Of a stretch of DNA of 64,000 bases, positions 22,210 through 33,700 are shown piece by piece. How positions within the stretch are numbered: the first letter of the stretch is position 1; each line of letters begins with the position of its first letter. Where the stretch lies: NCBI GenBank assembly GCA_014529385.2, contig CM043962.1, positions 47,549,098 through 47,613,097 of the forward strand, read 5' to 3'. The stretch is from Adiantum capillus-veneris. Taxonomy: Eukaryota > Streptophyta > Polypodiopsida > Polypodiales > Pteridaceae. Position numbers and translations under genes: made by a program. The notes under the pieces are model-generated. The model was given only the letters and a program-made list of their open reading frames with translations. It had not been told where the DNA came from and did not search any database.

Positions 22210-25200
22210 TTATTTGGAGCTAGTATTTTGTGAGCACCCTCCTACACCTATAGAGGTGCCAGTCCATCTACCCAGGTTCCTCTGTGTCGGTGGTAGATCC
22301 AGACCTCCAACAGGCACTCTCTTTGCGCGACAAGTACCTTCGTTCGAGGGAGGGACTATTTGGCCGCTACACTCCATAGCAGCTTGCGGCCTATGGTCTT
22401 TCTCAATAGACCATTCCATGGGGGATCCAGGGAGGGACTCCCTACGTCTAGAGCCTTGCAACGATGGCACCCCTTTGAAGCTCCATAGGCTTATCGACCT
22501 ACTCCTCTTCTATCGCAAGGTTTCACACCATTCCTCTCCACTCTTGCTTCACCAAAGCATCATCGACGCACTTCTTTTGGCAATGCGCATATGCAATGGA
22601 ACCCTTCACTTAATCTAGCTCTTCTTTGGTTAGCATCCATGGCACTTTAGGAAGCACAACCTTCCCATTGGGGGCTCGACGTGGAGTGGCAAAGACGGAG
22701 AGACGTTTCAAGGCCCTCAAATCCTCCCTCGCCCCCAAAGAGTCTTTTTTGCCAATAATGTGGTCTCGTAGGGTGTAAGCTACATCCTTGAATATGTGTA
22801 TGGGATCCAAGAGGTGTTGGATTTTGAAGTCCTTCCAATCTGGAAACCTTAAAAATATGGAATACCTTGCCATACCTTTTGGTGGAGTAGTCAGGGCTAG
22901 ATCACTGTTGTAGTGCTCTTCCCAGATAGTTGTTAAATCTTCCATCGTGCACTTTAGTGACGTCTTCCCATTTGTTGGAGTCTTGTATTTGATATGACCT
23001 TGGGGCAAGAAACGATGGTTGTTTGTATAGATTTCCTTGTACAAGGAATCTGGCCTCTCCAACACCAATGATGGCGTGCAAGTAGGGCAGGCATTTTGCC
23101 CGATATGGACAATCCTCCATATATATCACATCGTTAGAGAGAAGCTTCAAGCTCAAAATGGTAACCGAAGAGAAGAATGAAAATAACATACGAGAAATCT
23201 CTCCAAGCCTAGGATATTTGTGCATAGTCCACATAAGGATTCTCCTCACAATGGCTTCTCTCCTGTCCAACAACGGGGATGCCTCTCGATAACTCCTCCA
23301 ACTCCTCAATGAGGGACTCAAGGTAGACATCAATAATTTCCACCTTGTACTTCCCTGGCACAAGCAATGAAAGAATTATATTTTCCTTCTTGGTTGTCTC
23401 CCATGGTGGAATATTGTAGTTGATGATCATCACCAGCCAAGTGCTCCATGAAGTGGACTTGGTGTCAAAGGGATTGACATCTTCACTTGCTAGCCCGAGT
23501 CTCAAGTATCGAGGCTCTAGCCAAAACTCTAGGCATTGAGTCTCTATCTGCCTCCATGCAGGTGAATAGGCAGGACATGCATCATTCCATCATTTGAGCG
23601 GTGGTTGGCGTGCCATGTGAGAAGCTCCACTGTAAACCTTCTTTTAAACATGTGTTGAATGCGAGGGATTAGTGGAAAATGTCTCAATACCTTGCGAGCT
23701 AGGTGGACCCCGCTCACTTCGATCTTCTAGCCACCTTCCTTGCACATGGGACATGAGGTAGCACGTGTGTTCTCATTGTGGTATAGTTTGCAATCGTTGA
23801 CGCATGCGTGGATGCGCTCATACTCCATGCCAAGTGCCGTGACATACGATCTAGTTCGTCGGCAATCCAAAGGCATGTGGTGATCTTTAGGAAGCATTTC
23901 ACTCATCAAACTGCAACGAAAAAGATTATAGATACAAATGCAAGCCCATGCCATGAAGGAAGTGCCGTGTATAAAAATCCATATATATAACTTACCCAAG
24001 GAATGCATCTACACTTGCATTGCTCCAACCAAATTTTGCTTGCAAGTTGAGGACTTCCAACGATGCCCAGATGGAGCATCGAGTATTGTGCACCCTCATA
24101 AAGAGGGGTTCGGGCACTCGATAGTAGCCTATCCTCCGTTGTTGCTGCATGTTGAGTGCATGGTCTACGATCTTCCTCCGACTTGTTGCCTTCATGGTCC
24201 AATAACTCATCAAGCATGTTGAACATGTGCTCATCTTCAAGCTCAAAGTGTCCTTGAGACATGCGTGGAGGAGGTATCAAAGTAGAGCTAGTGGGAGGGC
24301 CATCATGCACCAGGCATTTGCCCAATTGCTCTTGTTGTTGTCTTTCGGCCTTGCGTTCTCAAGCACCACCACCAAACACAGAACAGTGGGGGGCATCCTC
24401 AAGCGAGGAGGGGACTACGCTCTCATCTACTCAAGCACCTTTTCTAGGTCGCCAAAGCTCTTTGTTCTCCACATGCTCCAAATCAATGCGCCTCAAGCGA
24501 GGGATTGCCCGTTTGCACTTGGCGCAAGGACAAGGGAGTTTGTCCTTGAGTCATTGATCATGTTTGGGACCATTTGGAGGGCCACGATCATCCCAATCAT
24601 TCTACACACCCGTGAAAGAGAGACATGTTAATTCCCTAAAGTTATTAAAAATCACATTTGCTCTAAAAAATAAACAATTAATTAGTAGATTAGGTGTCAG
24701 CTAGATTTTCAACAGGAAAATTGAGAGCAATGACTAAAATATTTTTAAATAAAGTAAAACAAGTTAAAAATCACATGTGCTCTAAAAAATACAGAATTAG
24801 GTGTTAGCTAGATTTTCAATAGGAAAATTGAGAGAAATGACTAAAAATATTTTCATATAAAGTACAATGAGTAGAAAAAGAGAGCAAAACTTTAAAAATT
24901 TTAAAATATTATTAGAAATATGATTTTAACATACAATGAGTAAGAAAAGAAAGAGAGGAAAAAAAGGTACTAAAAGGGGTGGAAAATTAGATTGGGGGTT
25001 GCAAAAAGACTGCAACATCGGATACCCTTTTGAACATTAGATTTTCTTGGACGCGATAATAATCACGATAATAGTTGCAATAACTTCCATGGTAATATCT
25101 GGCGGTCTTAAAAAAGAAACAGAGCAAGATATGCTGCGTTTTTTGGTCATACCTTTCCCTTGAAGCATTGCCACCATCGCACCTATTGCCTCCCCATCTC

Positions 25201-25219
25201 CCTCTCAAGCTCTACCTTG

Positions 25220-25225
<6 letters not shown>
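22210..25225 (-). pseudogene. CACTA tnp2-type transposase remnant, copy C
   Basis: The more complete homologue of copy B. On the minus strand: N-terminal LEDEHMFNMLDELLDHEGNK (about 24190-24240), RTPLYEGAQYSML, zinc-like GMEYERIHACVNDCKLYHNE with ATSCPMCKEGG (23727-23840), SEDVNPFDTKSTSWSTWLV and INYNIPPWE (about 23380-23480), LVPGKYKVEIIDVYLESLIE, then the DUF4218-like LLDPIHIFKDVAYTLRDHII with PWMLTKEELD (22610-22830). The conserved domains are still readable, but stops and frame changes separate them. The 25000-25150 segment keeps subterminal-type short repeats (TAATCACGATAATA, CCATGGTAATATCTGGC) shared with copy B. TIRs not identified. Confidence 0.78.

Positions 25226-25317
<92 letters not shown>
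25226..25317. repeat. Compound (CT)n(CA)n microsatellite
   Basis: About 54 bp of CT repeats joined directly to about 38 bp of CA repeats, at the 5' side of CACTA copy C. Confidence 0.95.
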
Positions 25318-25318
<1 letters not shown>

Positions 25319-25689
25319 CCACTCTTTGGTGGAGCGCTACATTGTCATTGTTGGAGAGTAAAGCATGGGACCATGAGAAGACGGCATGGGATCGCAAGAA
25401 GGATCAATTGCGTGAAATTTCTACACAAGAGTACAACAAGAAGATATAACCGCAATGGACATAGACCAAGAGGTAAGCGTCTTTACCAGCCCACCATGCC
25501 CTATTGCCTTAAACACACATACATTAGAATGGATAGATGAAAAAATCTCATACCTCTTGCGTATTTGTCGACAATGTTTGTTTCCTTGCCTTCACTTTGC
25601 TTGTTTTCTTGAGTTCTTGGTTGCCCTCACTTGCATTGCTTGTAGAGAGCATGTGATTAGTCTGTAGGTGTTTGTTTGTTTGGTGTGTG

Positions 25690-25908
25690 GTTAAAAAAAG
25701 AGTAAAAGGAGAGAGAGTAAAAGAGAGAGAGAGAGAGGGGGGGGGGGAGAAGATAGCGAGAGGTAGAGAGAGAAAGAAAGATAGAGAGAGGCTAGAGAGA
25801 GAGGGAGAAGGAGAGATAGAGATAGAGAGAAAGAGGGAGAGAATAGAGAGGTGAGAGAGAGAGAGAAGGGGGGGAGGAGAAAGATAGAGAGAAAGAAAGA
25901 TCGAGGTT

Positions 25909-25990
<82 letters not shown>
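25690..25990. repeat. (GA)n-rich tract ending in pure (AG)n, LINE tail
   Basis: Imperfect GA/GGA-rich DNA including a G10 run near 25738-25747, then an almost pure (AG)n of about 80 bp at 25909-25989 followed by (ATAG)n. Read on the minus strand, this is the (TC)n tail directly downstream of the LINE 3' end. Confidence 0.9.
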
Positions 25991-25993
<3 letters not shown>

Positions 25994-26024
25994 TAGATGG
26001 ATAGATTTTATTATTGTCCTCAGA

Positions 26025-26038
26025 GGTCAAATATGACC
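26025..26038 (-). other. LINE 3' stem-loop
   Basis: Minus strand GGTCATATTTGACC forms a five-base stem with a four-base loop, overlapping the end of the reading frame and about 35 bases before the tail. The same sequence is at 46719-46732 in the other copy. Such hairpins serve as the RT recognition site in several LINE clades (family knowledge). Confidence 0.65.
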
Positions 26039-28074
26039 TATGGGACCAAAGTTACATGTGATGTAGTATGTGTATGGCTGATGAGTGACTCTCGATGCTC
26101 CAAAATTGTGGTGATGAGAGTCGCAATGGAGAGCCCACACTTTGGCTGGGAGAGGAAAGTGTGTAGGTCTAATTTATGGCTGAAAATGTGAGAGAAGCAA
26201 GTTCGGATGTGACCAAAAGCTGAGCACTCTAGTAGTGTGTGGTACTCAGACTCTCGAACTTGCAATGAGCATAATGTGCACAGTCCATTTGACTCTTCTC
26301 CATTGCCCCAACGCCCTATCTCGCATCGAAGGAAATGGGAGCTAAGCCGAATGGCTGCGATAGTGCGTATCGTCGACAAGGGGATAGGCTCAAGCATGTA
26401 AGTGTGAGTATTGTTTCCTCTTTCAGCGAAGAACATGGTTTTGTAGTTGGGGCCAATATGGGTGGTGTAATGTATGAAGCATGACCCACCGGATTTCTCC
26501 CAAGCCGTAATACATTGGCGTTGTAGAAAAGCTTCATTCACTTGGGAGTCAATTGAAGCATCATGTAGCAGGTGTAATGCATCCCATCTCCCAAACCACT
26601 TCTTTATGTCTTGCATCCATCCCGTGCTCAAGATCTTGCTTTTATGAGTCTTTTGAACTTTTTTGCTTGCTTCCCATGCAATTGTAGGAAGTCTATGTGA
26701 GGGGTTTTGACGCATCTTTATCATGTACTCCACAACCCTTTCCATGCCCATAACCTCAATTGGAAGACATCCCGACTCAAGAAGTAGGAGCATATATGGT
26801 GTTTGTGTCGTCACTTGGAGAAATTTTGTAAGAAAACACTTTTGGACATTTTCAAAATCTTTCCAAGTAGATTTTGAGATGCTCCCACCCCACACTTCAA
26901 CTCCATAAAGAAGAACCGGTGTCACCAATGCATCAAAAAGATACTTCTTGAGAACCCAACACTTGATGTTTCCCGCATTACACATGTTCTCAAATGCATA
27001 AAATGCTCTCTTTCCGGCATCCAAGCGATGCATAGCACATTCATGCCACTTGTGATTGGACGGAACCTCGAGGCCAAGGTACTTAAAGCTCTCAACCACT
27101 TCAAGTGTCTCATTGTTGTACACAATGCATGGCTTCTCCTTATGGTTGGTTTTCACAAGCATAACCTTTGTCTTGGATTCGTTCACAATCAGCCCACTTT
27201 GCAAGCAAAAGTTCTCAAGAACAACCATAAGCTTTTGTGCATCTTCTAAAGTGTGTGCTAGAAGCACTACATCATCCGCATACAACAAAAGCATGAAAGT
27301 TACCGCATTGCAAATAGTGACCTCTTCAATGCCTTCTTCTTGCATAAAGTCAAGTATCATTTCTCTTCCCATGCGCAATTGATAAATCACCTTCTCATAG
27401 ATTCGAGAAACCGCAAGCATAAACTCACTTGGCACTTGGAGTTCTTCCATCCTTCTCCACAACTTGTTATGTGGAATCATATCAAAGGCTTTCTTAAAGT
27501 CCACAAAACAACAATACAATCGCTTGCCTTTCAACCGACTTTCCTCCATGAGAACACGAAGAGTGACAAGATGATCAATGGTGCTATGGCATCGATGAAA
27601 ACCTGCTTGTCCCTTTGCATGCTTGTCATTATCTTCAGCCCAATCACTCAATTTCATCTCCATTATGCACCCAAACAAATTTTCCCTAAGAGACCCAATC
27701 ATTATAGTCCGGTAGTTGTTTACATGCTTTACATGCCCTCCTTTGTGCAAAGGCTTAACCCAATTAGTACTCCAATCATTAGGCATACCATGTTGAAGTG
27801 CAAGGTTGAACATATCAGACATCCATTCATGGGTAAAATATCCCGTCCATTTGATCATCTCCGGCTTGATACCTTGAAGATCTCCCGCTTTACGAGTGGC
27901 CAACTTTTCAAGCCCACCGCATACATCCTCAATAGTAAAAAAAGAGGGCTTACATGGGAGTGAACCATAAAATGGCATTTTTTCAGCATTTGCTTGCTCA
28001 TATAATTGCCTACAATGTGTGTACATATCCACAAGACTCAAGTTACCAAAATTCTCAACCCGCTTGCCCCTCAA
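26038..28074 (-). CDS. LINE reverse transcriptase, 678 codons, lacking one RT block
   Basis: The RT domain covers about residues 70-350: KAGDLQGIKPEMIKW, WVKPLHKGGHVKHVNNYRTI, GFHRCHSTIDHLVTLRVLME, FVDFKKAFDMIPHNKLW (motif A Asp) and LLLYADDVVLLAHTLEDA (catalytic YADD), then thumb-like YLGLEVPSN and YGVEVWGGS. A Cys/His segment near residues 600-640 (CTLCSLQVRESEYHTLLEC) resembles the RT zinc-binding domain. Between motif A and YADD the conserved block seen as KGCPLSPTLFGLLIDDLEC in the second copy (about 47950-48040) is absent. The frame is retained, so this copy looks open yet should be inactive. The start is arbitrary because the 5' end is truncated. Confidence 0.85.
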   Translation of the reverse strand: MRGKRVENFGNLSLVDMYTHCRQLYEQANAEKMPFYGSLPCKPSFFTIEDVCGGLEKLATRKAGDLQGIKPEMIKWTGYFTHEWMSDMFNLALQHGMPNDWSTNWVKPLHKGGHVKHVNNYRTIMIGSLRENLFGCIMEMKLSDWAEDNDKHAKGQAGFHRCHSTIDHLVTLRVLMEESRLKGKRLYCCFVDFKKAFDMIPHNKLWRRMEELQVPSEFMLAVSRIYEKVIYQLRMGREMILDFMQEEGIEEVTICNAVTFMLLLYADDVVLLAHTLEDAQKLMVVLENFCLQSGLIVNESKTKVMLVKTNHKEKPCIVYNNETLEVVESFKYLGLEVPSNHKWHECAMHRLDAGKRAFYAFENMCNAGNIKCWVLKKYLFDALVTPVLLYGVEVWGGSISKSTWKDFENVQKCFLTKFLQVTTQTPYMLLLLESGCLPIEVMGMERVVEYMIKMRQNPSHRLPTIAWEASKKVQKTHKSKILSTGWMQDIKKWFGRWDALHLLHDASIDSQVNEAFLQRQCITAWEKSGGSCFIHYTTHIGPNYKTMFFAERGNNTHTYMLEPIPLSTIRTIAAIRLSSHFLRCEIGRWGNGEESNGLCTLCSLQVRESEYHTLLECSAFGHIRTCFSHIFSHKLDLHTFLSQPKCGLSIATLITTILEHRESLISHTHTTSHVTLVP

Positions 28075-28261
28075 GTTTCTTCAAAATCTTCCACATACAT
28101 TTTCTTGGACTTGAAAAAGTAGGTGAGCGGCCTTCACAAGAACTCACCAAGCTATGGAATATAGCATGTGATAGCTCAAAACGAGTGTCTCGGTCAGAGA
28201 GACATGGCATGCTTTACAGCCATAGATTTGGTTACTTTACGCCCTCAGAATCCTTGAAATA

Positions 28262-28846
28262 GTCTTTTACTAGTTGGGCACAAGGCTCAAAGAAGTCCAA
28301 GGGTGCAAGTGTGAAGGGGAGGGAGGAGAACTTACCCCACATGCCCTCATTCCTCTTGGGGAAGTAAACTATATATATAGTATCGAGTCTATACTATATC
28401 ATAAGACTGAGGACTTAGGCCTGGGCTTGGGCTTGATCCCGATTATTATTTTAATGCAATGTTTTTTTTAATTTACTTTTGTTTTTGGATTGCTTTTTAA
28501 TTTTTGTTCTTTTTTAAAACCCAAAAATCCAAAAATTTACAAAAAACATAGGAAATTGCAGATTTTGTACAAAGGATTGTAGACCACGTAGTAAATTACA
28601 GAAAAATCAGATTTTAAATTTTGAAAATCGTTGGAAGTATAGATAGTGCAAAAAATTATTGTAAAATACAAAAAACGCAAAACTCTGATGTAAAACTTCT
28701 AAGATTGAAGAAATTAATTCAAACTAACAGTGGATCTTATCCTAACCTTCACCTTTCCTCAATCAAACAACAGATCTGTAGAAAGCATCAAATAAAAAAA
28801 CTACAGGAAGGACAATAAACAAAACACAAGCTAAGCGCACAGCACC
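28262..28846 (-). other. AT-rich non-coding, probable gypsy leader remnant
   Basis: No gene. A/T-rich with ACTATATATATAGTATC-like words near 28366-28385. It lies immediately inside the primer site at 28847-28864, so it is probably leader of a minus-strand gypsy element cut short by the LINE. Confidence 0.5.
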
Positions 28847-28864
28847 TCCCCGACAGCGGCACCA
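28847..28864 (-). other. Gypsy primer binding site, tRNA-Asp-like (second gypsy)
   Basis: Minus strand TGGTGCCGCTGTCGGGGA, closely like the sites at 12481-12498 and 53402-53419, followed outward by the LTR edge at 28869. Confidence 0.75.
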
Positions 28865-29017
28865 AAAATGTCGTATTGCAGGGGACTTGATGTGCACAAC
28901 ATGTGAGCCACTAAGATTGCAAACATGCAACCCGTGTGTAGGGAAGCTCAGGAATGTAATAGTGTGTCACTCACCTCTATCTTTTTGTCGTTGTAGGAAT
29001 CTGGTGCCGTCGTGAAG

Positions 29018-29023
29018 AGGGAG

Positions 29024-29101
<78 letters not shown>

Positions 29102-29118
29102 ACACACACACACACACG
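29018..29118. repeat. Compound (CT)n, (TG)n and (CA)n microsatellite
   Basis: CT repeats of about 78 bp, a short TGTGTG, then CACACACACACACAC. It lies within the gypsy LTR remnant. Confidence 0.92.
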
Positions 29119-29180
29119 TACACACAATGGAGAAGGAGATGGAGATAAGGCAAGAGCACTCTCTTTACCATGCACCTCTC

Positions 29181-29185
29181 AGAAT
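29181..29185. repeat. Target-site duplication AGAAT (left)
   Basis: Matches 34697-34701 exactly. Confidence 0.93.
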
Positions 29186-29965
29186 TGTTAAGTATGGAGC
29201 CTGATTTACCCTTGTAATTTTCTGTGGTAAAAGCGCACTTTTGTAAGGCCCCCATTATGAGGAGAAGCCATCGTGCGTGAAGGAAAATCACTCACCGGAA
29301 ACCAAAATTTTCACGGACAAGAATCAGAGACAACTTTAGGGGCCTCGGGGGTGGAGGCCCCCGATACTTTTTCTTCCCTCGCCGGAATATTCCTTTTCGC
29401 CGGAATATTATGGCCGGACGGTGGCCGAAAAGTGGTCGGAAAACAACCGGTCGGTTGGCCGGTGGCCGGTAGTCAATGGCCGGTGGCCGGTGGTCGAAAG
29501 TCAATGGCCGATGGCCGGTGGCCGAATTCAAAAGCGGACTTGTCTTCTCAAGGGCGGCCACACATGGGCGAATTGGAGGGTCCGATTTGGACTTATTTGC
29601 ACAAGGACGGCTACACATGGCTGCCTCTCATAAGAGAGGACAGCCCTTTTGGCCTATAAAAGGAGGCCATTTCTACACACATTTCATAGTGTGAAGTTGA
29701 TGCAACAAGGTGAGTGTGAGGTGGTGAGACTGAAGCAAGGCGAGAGCTCTATTAAGGGTTTAATCCCTTTGTAAACTACTTCTTCTTTTGAAGTGCTAAA
29801 GCCATTGAGTGGCTGCTTTCCCGTGGACGTAGCCCACATTGGGTGAACCACATATATCGTGTGTACTCTCTCTCCCTACTCTATAATCTCTTGTGTGTGA
29901 AATCTATCTCTCTCCATTAAGTAATCTACTCAAAAATCTATTTAGCTATGTCATATTTTCTAACA
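29186..29965 (+). repeat. 5' LTR of Tnt1/Tork-like copia
   Basis: 780 bp, TGTTAAG...CTAACA. The middle (29430-29530) is a GGCCGGTGGCCGGT-type repeat in a GC-rich block, and the end has CT repeats. Both differ in length from the 3' LTR. Confidence 0.95.
29655..29662 (+). promoter_or_regulatory. TATA box in 5' LTR
   Basis: TATAAAAG within GGCC..GGAGGCC context, followed about 30 bp later by the CACATTTCATAG region where transcription would start. The identical box in the 3' LTR is at 34353-34360. Confidence 0.7.
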
Positions 29966-29967
29966 AC

Positions 29968-29979
29968 TGGTATCAGAGC
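29968..29979 (+). other. Primer binding site, initiator Met tRNA
   Basis: TGGTATCAGAGC, two bases after the LTR end. Confidence 0.92.
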
Positions 29980-30038
29980 AAGGTTTGCTCGTAGCTAAAT
30001 TATCTCAAGGAAAGGATTCCTTGAATTGAGTGGGAGTT

Positions 30039-30778
30039 ATGGCGGAGGAAGGGAAGCTCAAGATTGAGAAGTTCAACGGCAAAAACTACCAACATTGGAA
30101 GATGCAGATTGAAGACTATCTCTACCAGAAGGACCTCTATTTGCCGATGAAGCATGGACTGTCCTTTATTGAAAGGCACTGGGAACGGTGGCCTTCAATG
30201 TTTCGGAGATGAAGACCATGGAGGACTTGATGAAGTCACTTGACGACTTCTACGAGAAACCATCGGCATCCAATAAGGTATTTCTTATGAAGCGCTTGTT
30301 CAATCTAAAGATGGCAGAGAATGGTTCAATTGCAGAACACCTAAATGACTTTAGCACAAACATAAGTCAACTTCGATCGGTGAAAATCAATTTCGATGAC
30401 GAAGTGCGAGCTCTCTTTATACTATCATCTCTACCGGATAGTTGGGACAGCCTTGTGATGGCTGTAAGTAATTCTATTTCTGGCACAAATACTCTTAAGT
30501 CTGATGATGTTGTGGGTGTTCTCCTAAGCGAGGAAATACGAAGGAGAAGCACAGGAGAATCATCAAGTGTTGCACTGTCAGTGGAAACAAGAGGAAGGCC
30601 TAAGGAGAGGTTCAAAAACCAAAAGCAAGGCGGAGCAAGTCACGCACAAAGTCAGGTCTTGAATGTTGGAACTGCGGCAAGAAGGGCCACATCAAAAAGG
30701 ATTGCTGCTCCAAGAAGAAGGAGACAGAGTCTCAAGACAACAAGCCAACATCGGAGGCCAATGTGGCAGGTAAAGTAG
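30039..30778 (+). other. Copia gag region
   Basis: Begins MAEEGKLKIEKFNGKNYQHW and continues with the copia gag (UBN2-like) pattern: WKMQIEDYLYQKDLY, LMKRLFNLKMAENGSIAEHL and LILSSLPDSWDSLV-type sequence. A Cys-rich nucleocapsid stretch (CWNCGKKGHIKKDC-type) lies near 30660-30710. It forms the particle shell and binds RNA. This is the less well preserved part of the element. Confidence 0.82.
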
Positions 30779-33700
30779 AGCAAGATTCTCTAATTCTCTC
30801 ATTAGACAATGCGTCTAATTCCTGGATAGTAGATTCCGGGGCTTCATTCCATGCGATACCACACAAGCAACATTTCCAAGACTACACCAAAGGTAATTTT
30901 GGGTATGTATACTTGGGAGATGATGAAGCTTGTGAGATTGTCAGCAAAGGTACAGTTTCTGTCAAAACTACTAACGGAAATGAATGGAAGCTTAAAGATG
31001 TTAGGCATGTTCCTTCTCTTCGCAAAAATTTAATCTCTACAGAACAATTGGACGATGAAGATCACAACATTGCATTCGGAAACAAACGGTGGAAGATCTC
31101 AAAGGGATCTTTGGTGGTTGCCAAGGGAGAAAAGGTCGGTACACTTTGCTTGTGTACTGTTAGCACACAACCTTCAGCTTGTGCAGCAACTACAGAAGTT
31201 GATAGTGCAGTGTGGCACTACCGGCTTGGGCATATGAGTGCCAAAGGAATGCAAATCCTTCAAACAAAGAAGCTTCTACCAGGTTTGAAAGAAGTGGACT
31301 TAGAGTTCTGTGAAGATTGTGTTTATGGTAAACAAAAGAGGGTAAAATTTCAAAAACCAGGAAATGAAAGAAAAAATAAAAAACTTGAGTTGGTTCATTC
31401 TGATGTTTGGGGTCCTACAAGTACACCATCACTTGGTGGCTCATTGTACTATGTAACATTCATAGACGACGCGACTAGAAAAACATGGGTTTATGTCATG
31501 AAGAATAAATCCGATGTATTTTCCATATTTCAAAGGTGGAAAGCCTTTGTGGAGAATGAAACAGGTACCAAGGTTAAGTGCCTCAGATCCGACAATGGAG
31601 GTGAATATTGCAGCCAAGCTTTTGAAAGCTTTTGTGCTAGCAATGGCATTCGGAGGCAAAGGACAACCCCAAGGACACCTCAGCAAAATGATATTTCGGA
31701 AAGGATGAACAGGACAATCATGGAGCGAGCACGAAGCATGCGGCTACATGCAGGCCTACCGCTTGAGCTTTGGGCGGAATCTGTAAGTACGTCTGTGTAC
31801 TTAATCAATCGGTCACTCTCAACGGCATTGGATGGGGGAGTTCCAGAAGAGGCATGGACAGGTAAACTAGTTAATTATCCATTTCTCAAAGTGTTTGTGT
31901 GTGAGGCTTTCATGCACATAGATAGAAGCCTAAGATCAAAGCTAGATGCAAAGTCTAAAAAGTGTTTCTTCATTGGCTATGGAGAAGGTGACTTTGGGTA
32001 TCGCCTATGGAATCCTGAAGATGGTAAAATCTTAAGGAGTAGGGATGTAATTTTTAACGAACAAAATATGTACAAAGATTACTTGGAAAGAAATCAAACA
32101 AAAGAAACAGGTGATAAGTACATGGAGCTTGAGGATGGGAAAGACTCAAGGACTACAAACGGTGACAATGTGCAACAACGTCAACCAAATGAGGAGCCTC
32201 AACCTATTCCCCGAAGATCTACAAGAGCAAGTAGACCTCCAGAAAGGTTTGTTCCTTCCTTCAACCATCTCTTGATCTCAGATTTTGGAGAGCCGGAATC
32301 ATACGAAGAAGCTATGCAACATGAATCCAAAGAAGAATGGGTGAAGAGCATGCAAGTGGAGATGGACTCACTACATCACAACCAAACATGGGAATTGGTT
32401 GAGTTGCCTAAAGGTAAGCGGGCACTTCAAAACAAATGGGTGTACAAGGTGAAGGAAGAAGAAGGTGGGAAGAAAAGGTACAAGTCTAGGCTTGTGGTAA
32501 AAGGGTTTTCTCAAAAGAAAGGTATTGACTTCAATGAAATATTTTCTCCTGTTGTAAAAATGAACTCAATTAGGCTTGTCTTAAGCCTTGTGGCTGCTCA
32601 TGATCTAAATCTCGAGCAAATGGATGTAAATACGGCATTCCGTCACGGTGACTTAGAGGAGGAAATCTACATGCTTCAACCAAAGGGGTATGAAGTAAAA
32701 GGTAAGGAGAAAATGGTTTGTAGATTAAAGAAGAGCTTGTATGGTTTAAAGCAAGCATCAAGAAAATGGTACTTGAAGTTTGATCGATGGATGTTGGATC
32801 ATGGATTCACAAGATGCAACTCGGATCACTGCGTCTACACAAAGAATTTGGGAGATGGGAAATTTATCATCCTAATGTTGTATGTTGATGACATGTTGAT
32901 TACAAGTGCTAACATGCAGGACATCAAAGACCTAGAAGAGGAACTGTCTAAATCTTTTTCAATGAAAGATTTAGGTGTTGCAAAGAGGATACTTGGTATG
33001 AAAATATCAAGGGATAGGACGAAGAAGACGATAAAGCTATCTCAAGAAGATTACATCAAGAAGGTACTAGAAAGGTTTGCAATGCAAAATGCAAAACCAG
33101 TTTCTACACCTTTGGCTGGTCACTCTAAACTGACAAAGGATATGTGTCCAAAGACACAAGAGGAGATAGCCTCTATGTCTAAAGTTCCATATGCTGCATC
33201 GGTAGGTTCTCTAATGTATGCTATGGTCTGGACAAGGCCAGACATTGCACATGCAGTGGGAGTTGTGAGTAGGTTCATGGACAACCCAGGTAAAGAGCAT
33301 TGGCAAGCTGTGAACTGGATACTTAGGTATCTAAAAGGAACAACAACAAATGCTTTGTATTTTGGAGGAACTGATATTTTTCTAGAAGGGTATGCTGATG
33401 CAGATATGGCAGGTGACAAAGATACTCGAAGGAGCACTACTGGCTATGTGTTCACGGTTGGAGGCACAGCAGTAAGCTGGGCTTCAAAGCTACAGAAATT
33501 GGTTTCACTTTCTACCACGAAAGCAGAGTATGTAGCAATGACAGAGGCAAGCAGAGAAATTTTGTGGCTTCACAGATTCTTAGAAGAGCTTGGATTCAAA
33601 CAAGACAATTGTGTCTTGTACAGTGATAGCCAAAGCGCTATCCATCTTGCGAAGAACTCAGCCTTTCATTCAAGGACAAAGCACATTGAGGTGAGATATC

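Larger units (their letters stand above)
25991..28260 (-). mobile_element. LINE, 5'-truncated, with (TC)n tail
   Basis: Contains the reverse-transcriptase frame at 26038-28074, about 190 bp of further LINE-like sequence upstream, and a short 3' end with a stem-loop. The 3' end carries no poly(A) but runs into (TC)n. No endonuclease domain remains. A second copy of the same family is at 46702-48052 and ends the same way. Confidence 0.85.
28869..29185 (-). repeat. Partial gypsy LTR interrupted by copia insertion
   Basis: Starts with TGTCG next to the primer site and continues to the AGAAT target site of the copia at 29186. The remainder should resume at 34697, but its outer edge was not located. 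It contains a compound microsatellite at 29018-29118: about 78 bp of CT repeats, then TGTGTG, then CACACA. Confidence 0.55.

Noticed and set aside
22214-22618. 134-codon plus-strand frame as a gene
   Set aside because: Lies opposite the decayed CACTA transposase and has no domain.
25548-26030. 160-codon Ser/Leu-rich protein
   Set aside because: A translation of (TC)n repeats at the LINE tail.
27340-27963. 207-codon plus-strand frame
   Set aside because: Antisense to the LINE reverse transcriptase, whose motifs are unmistakable on the other strand.
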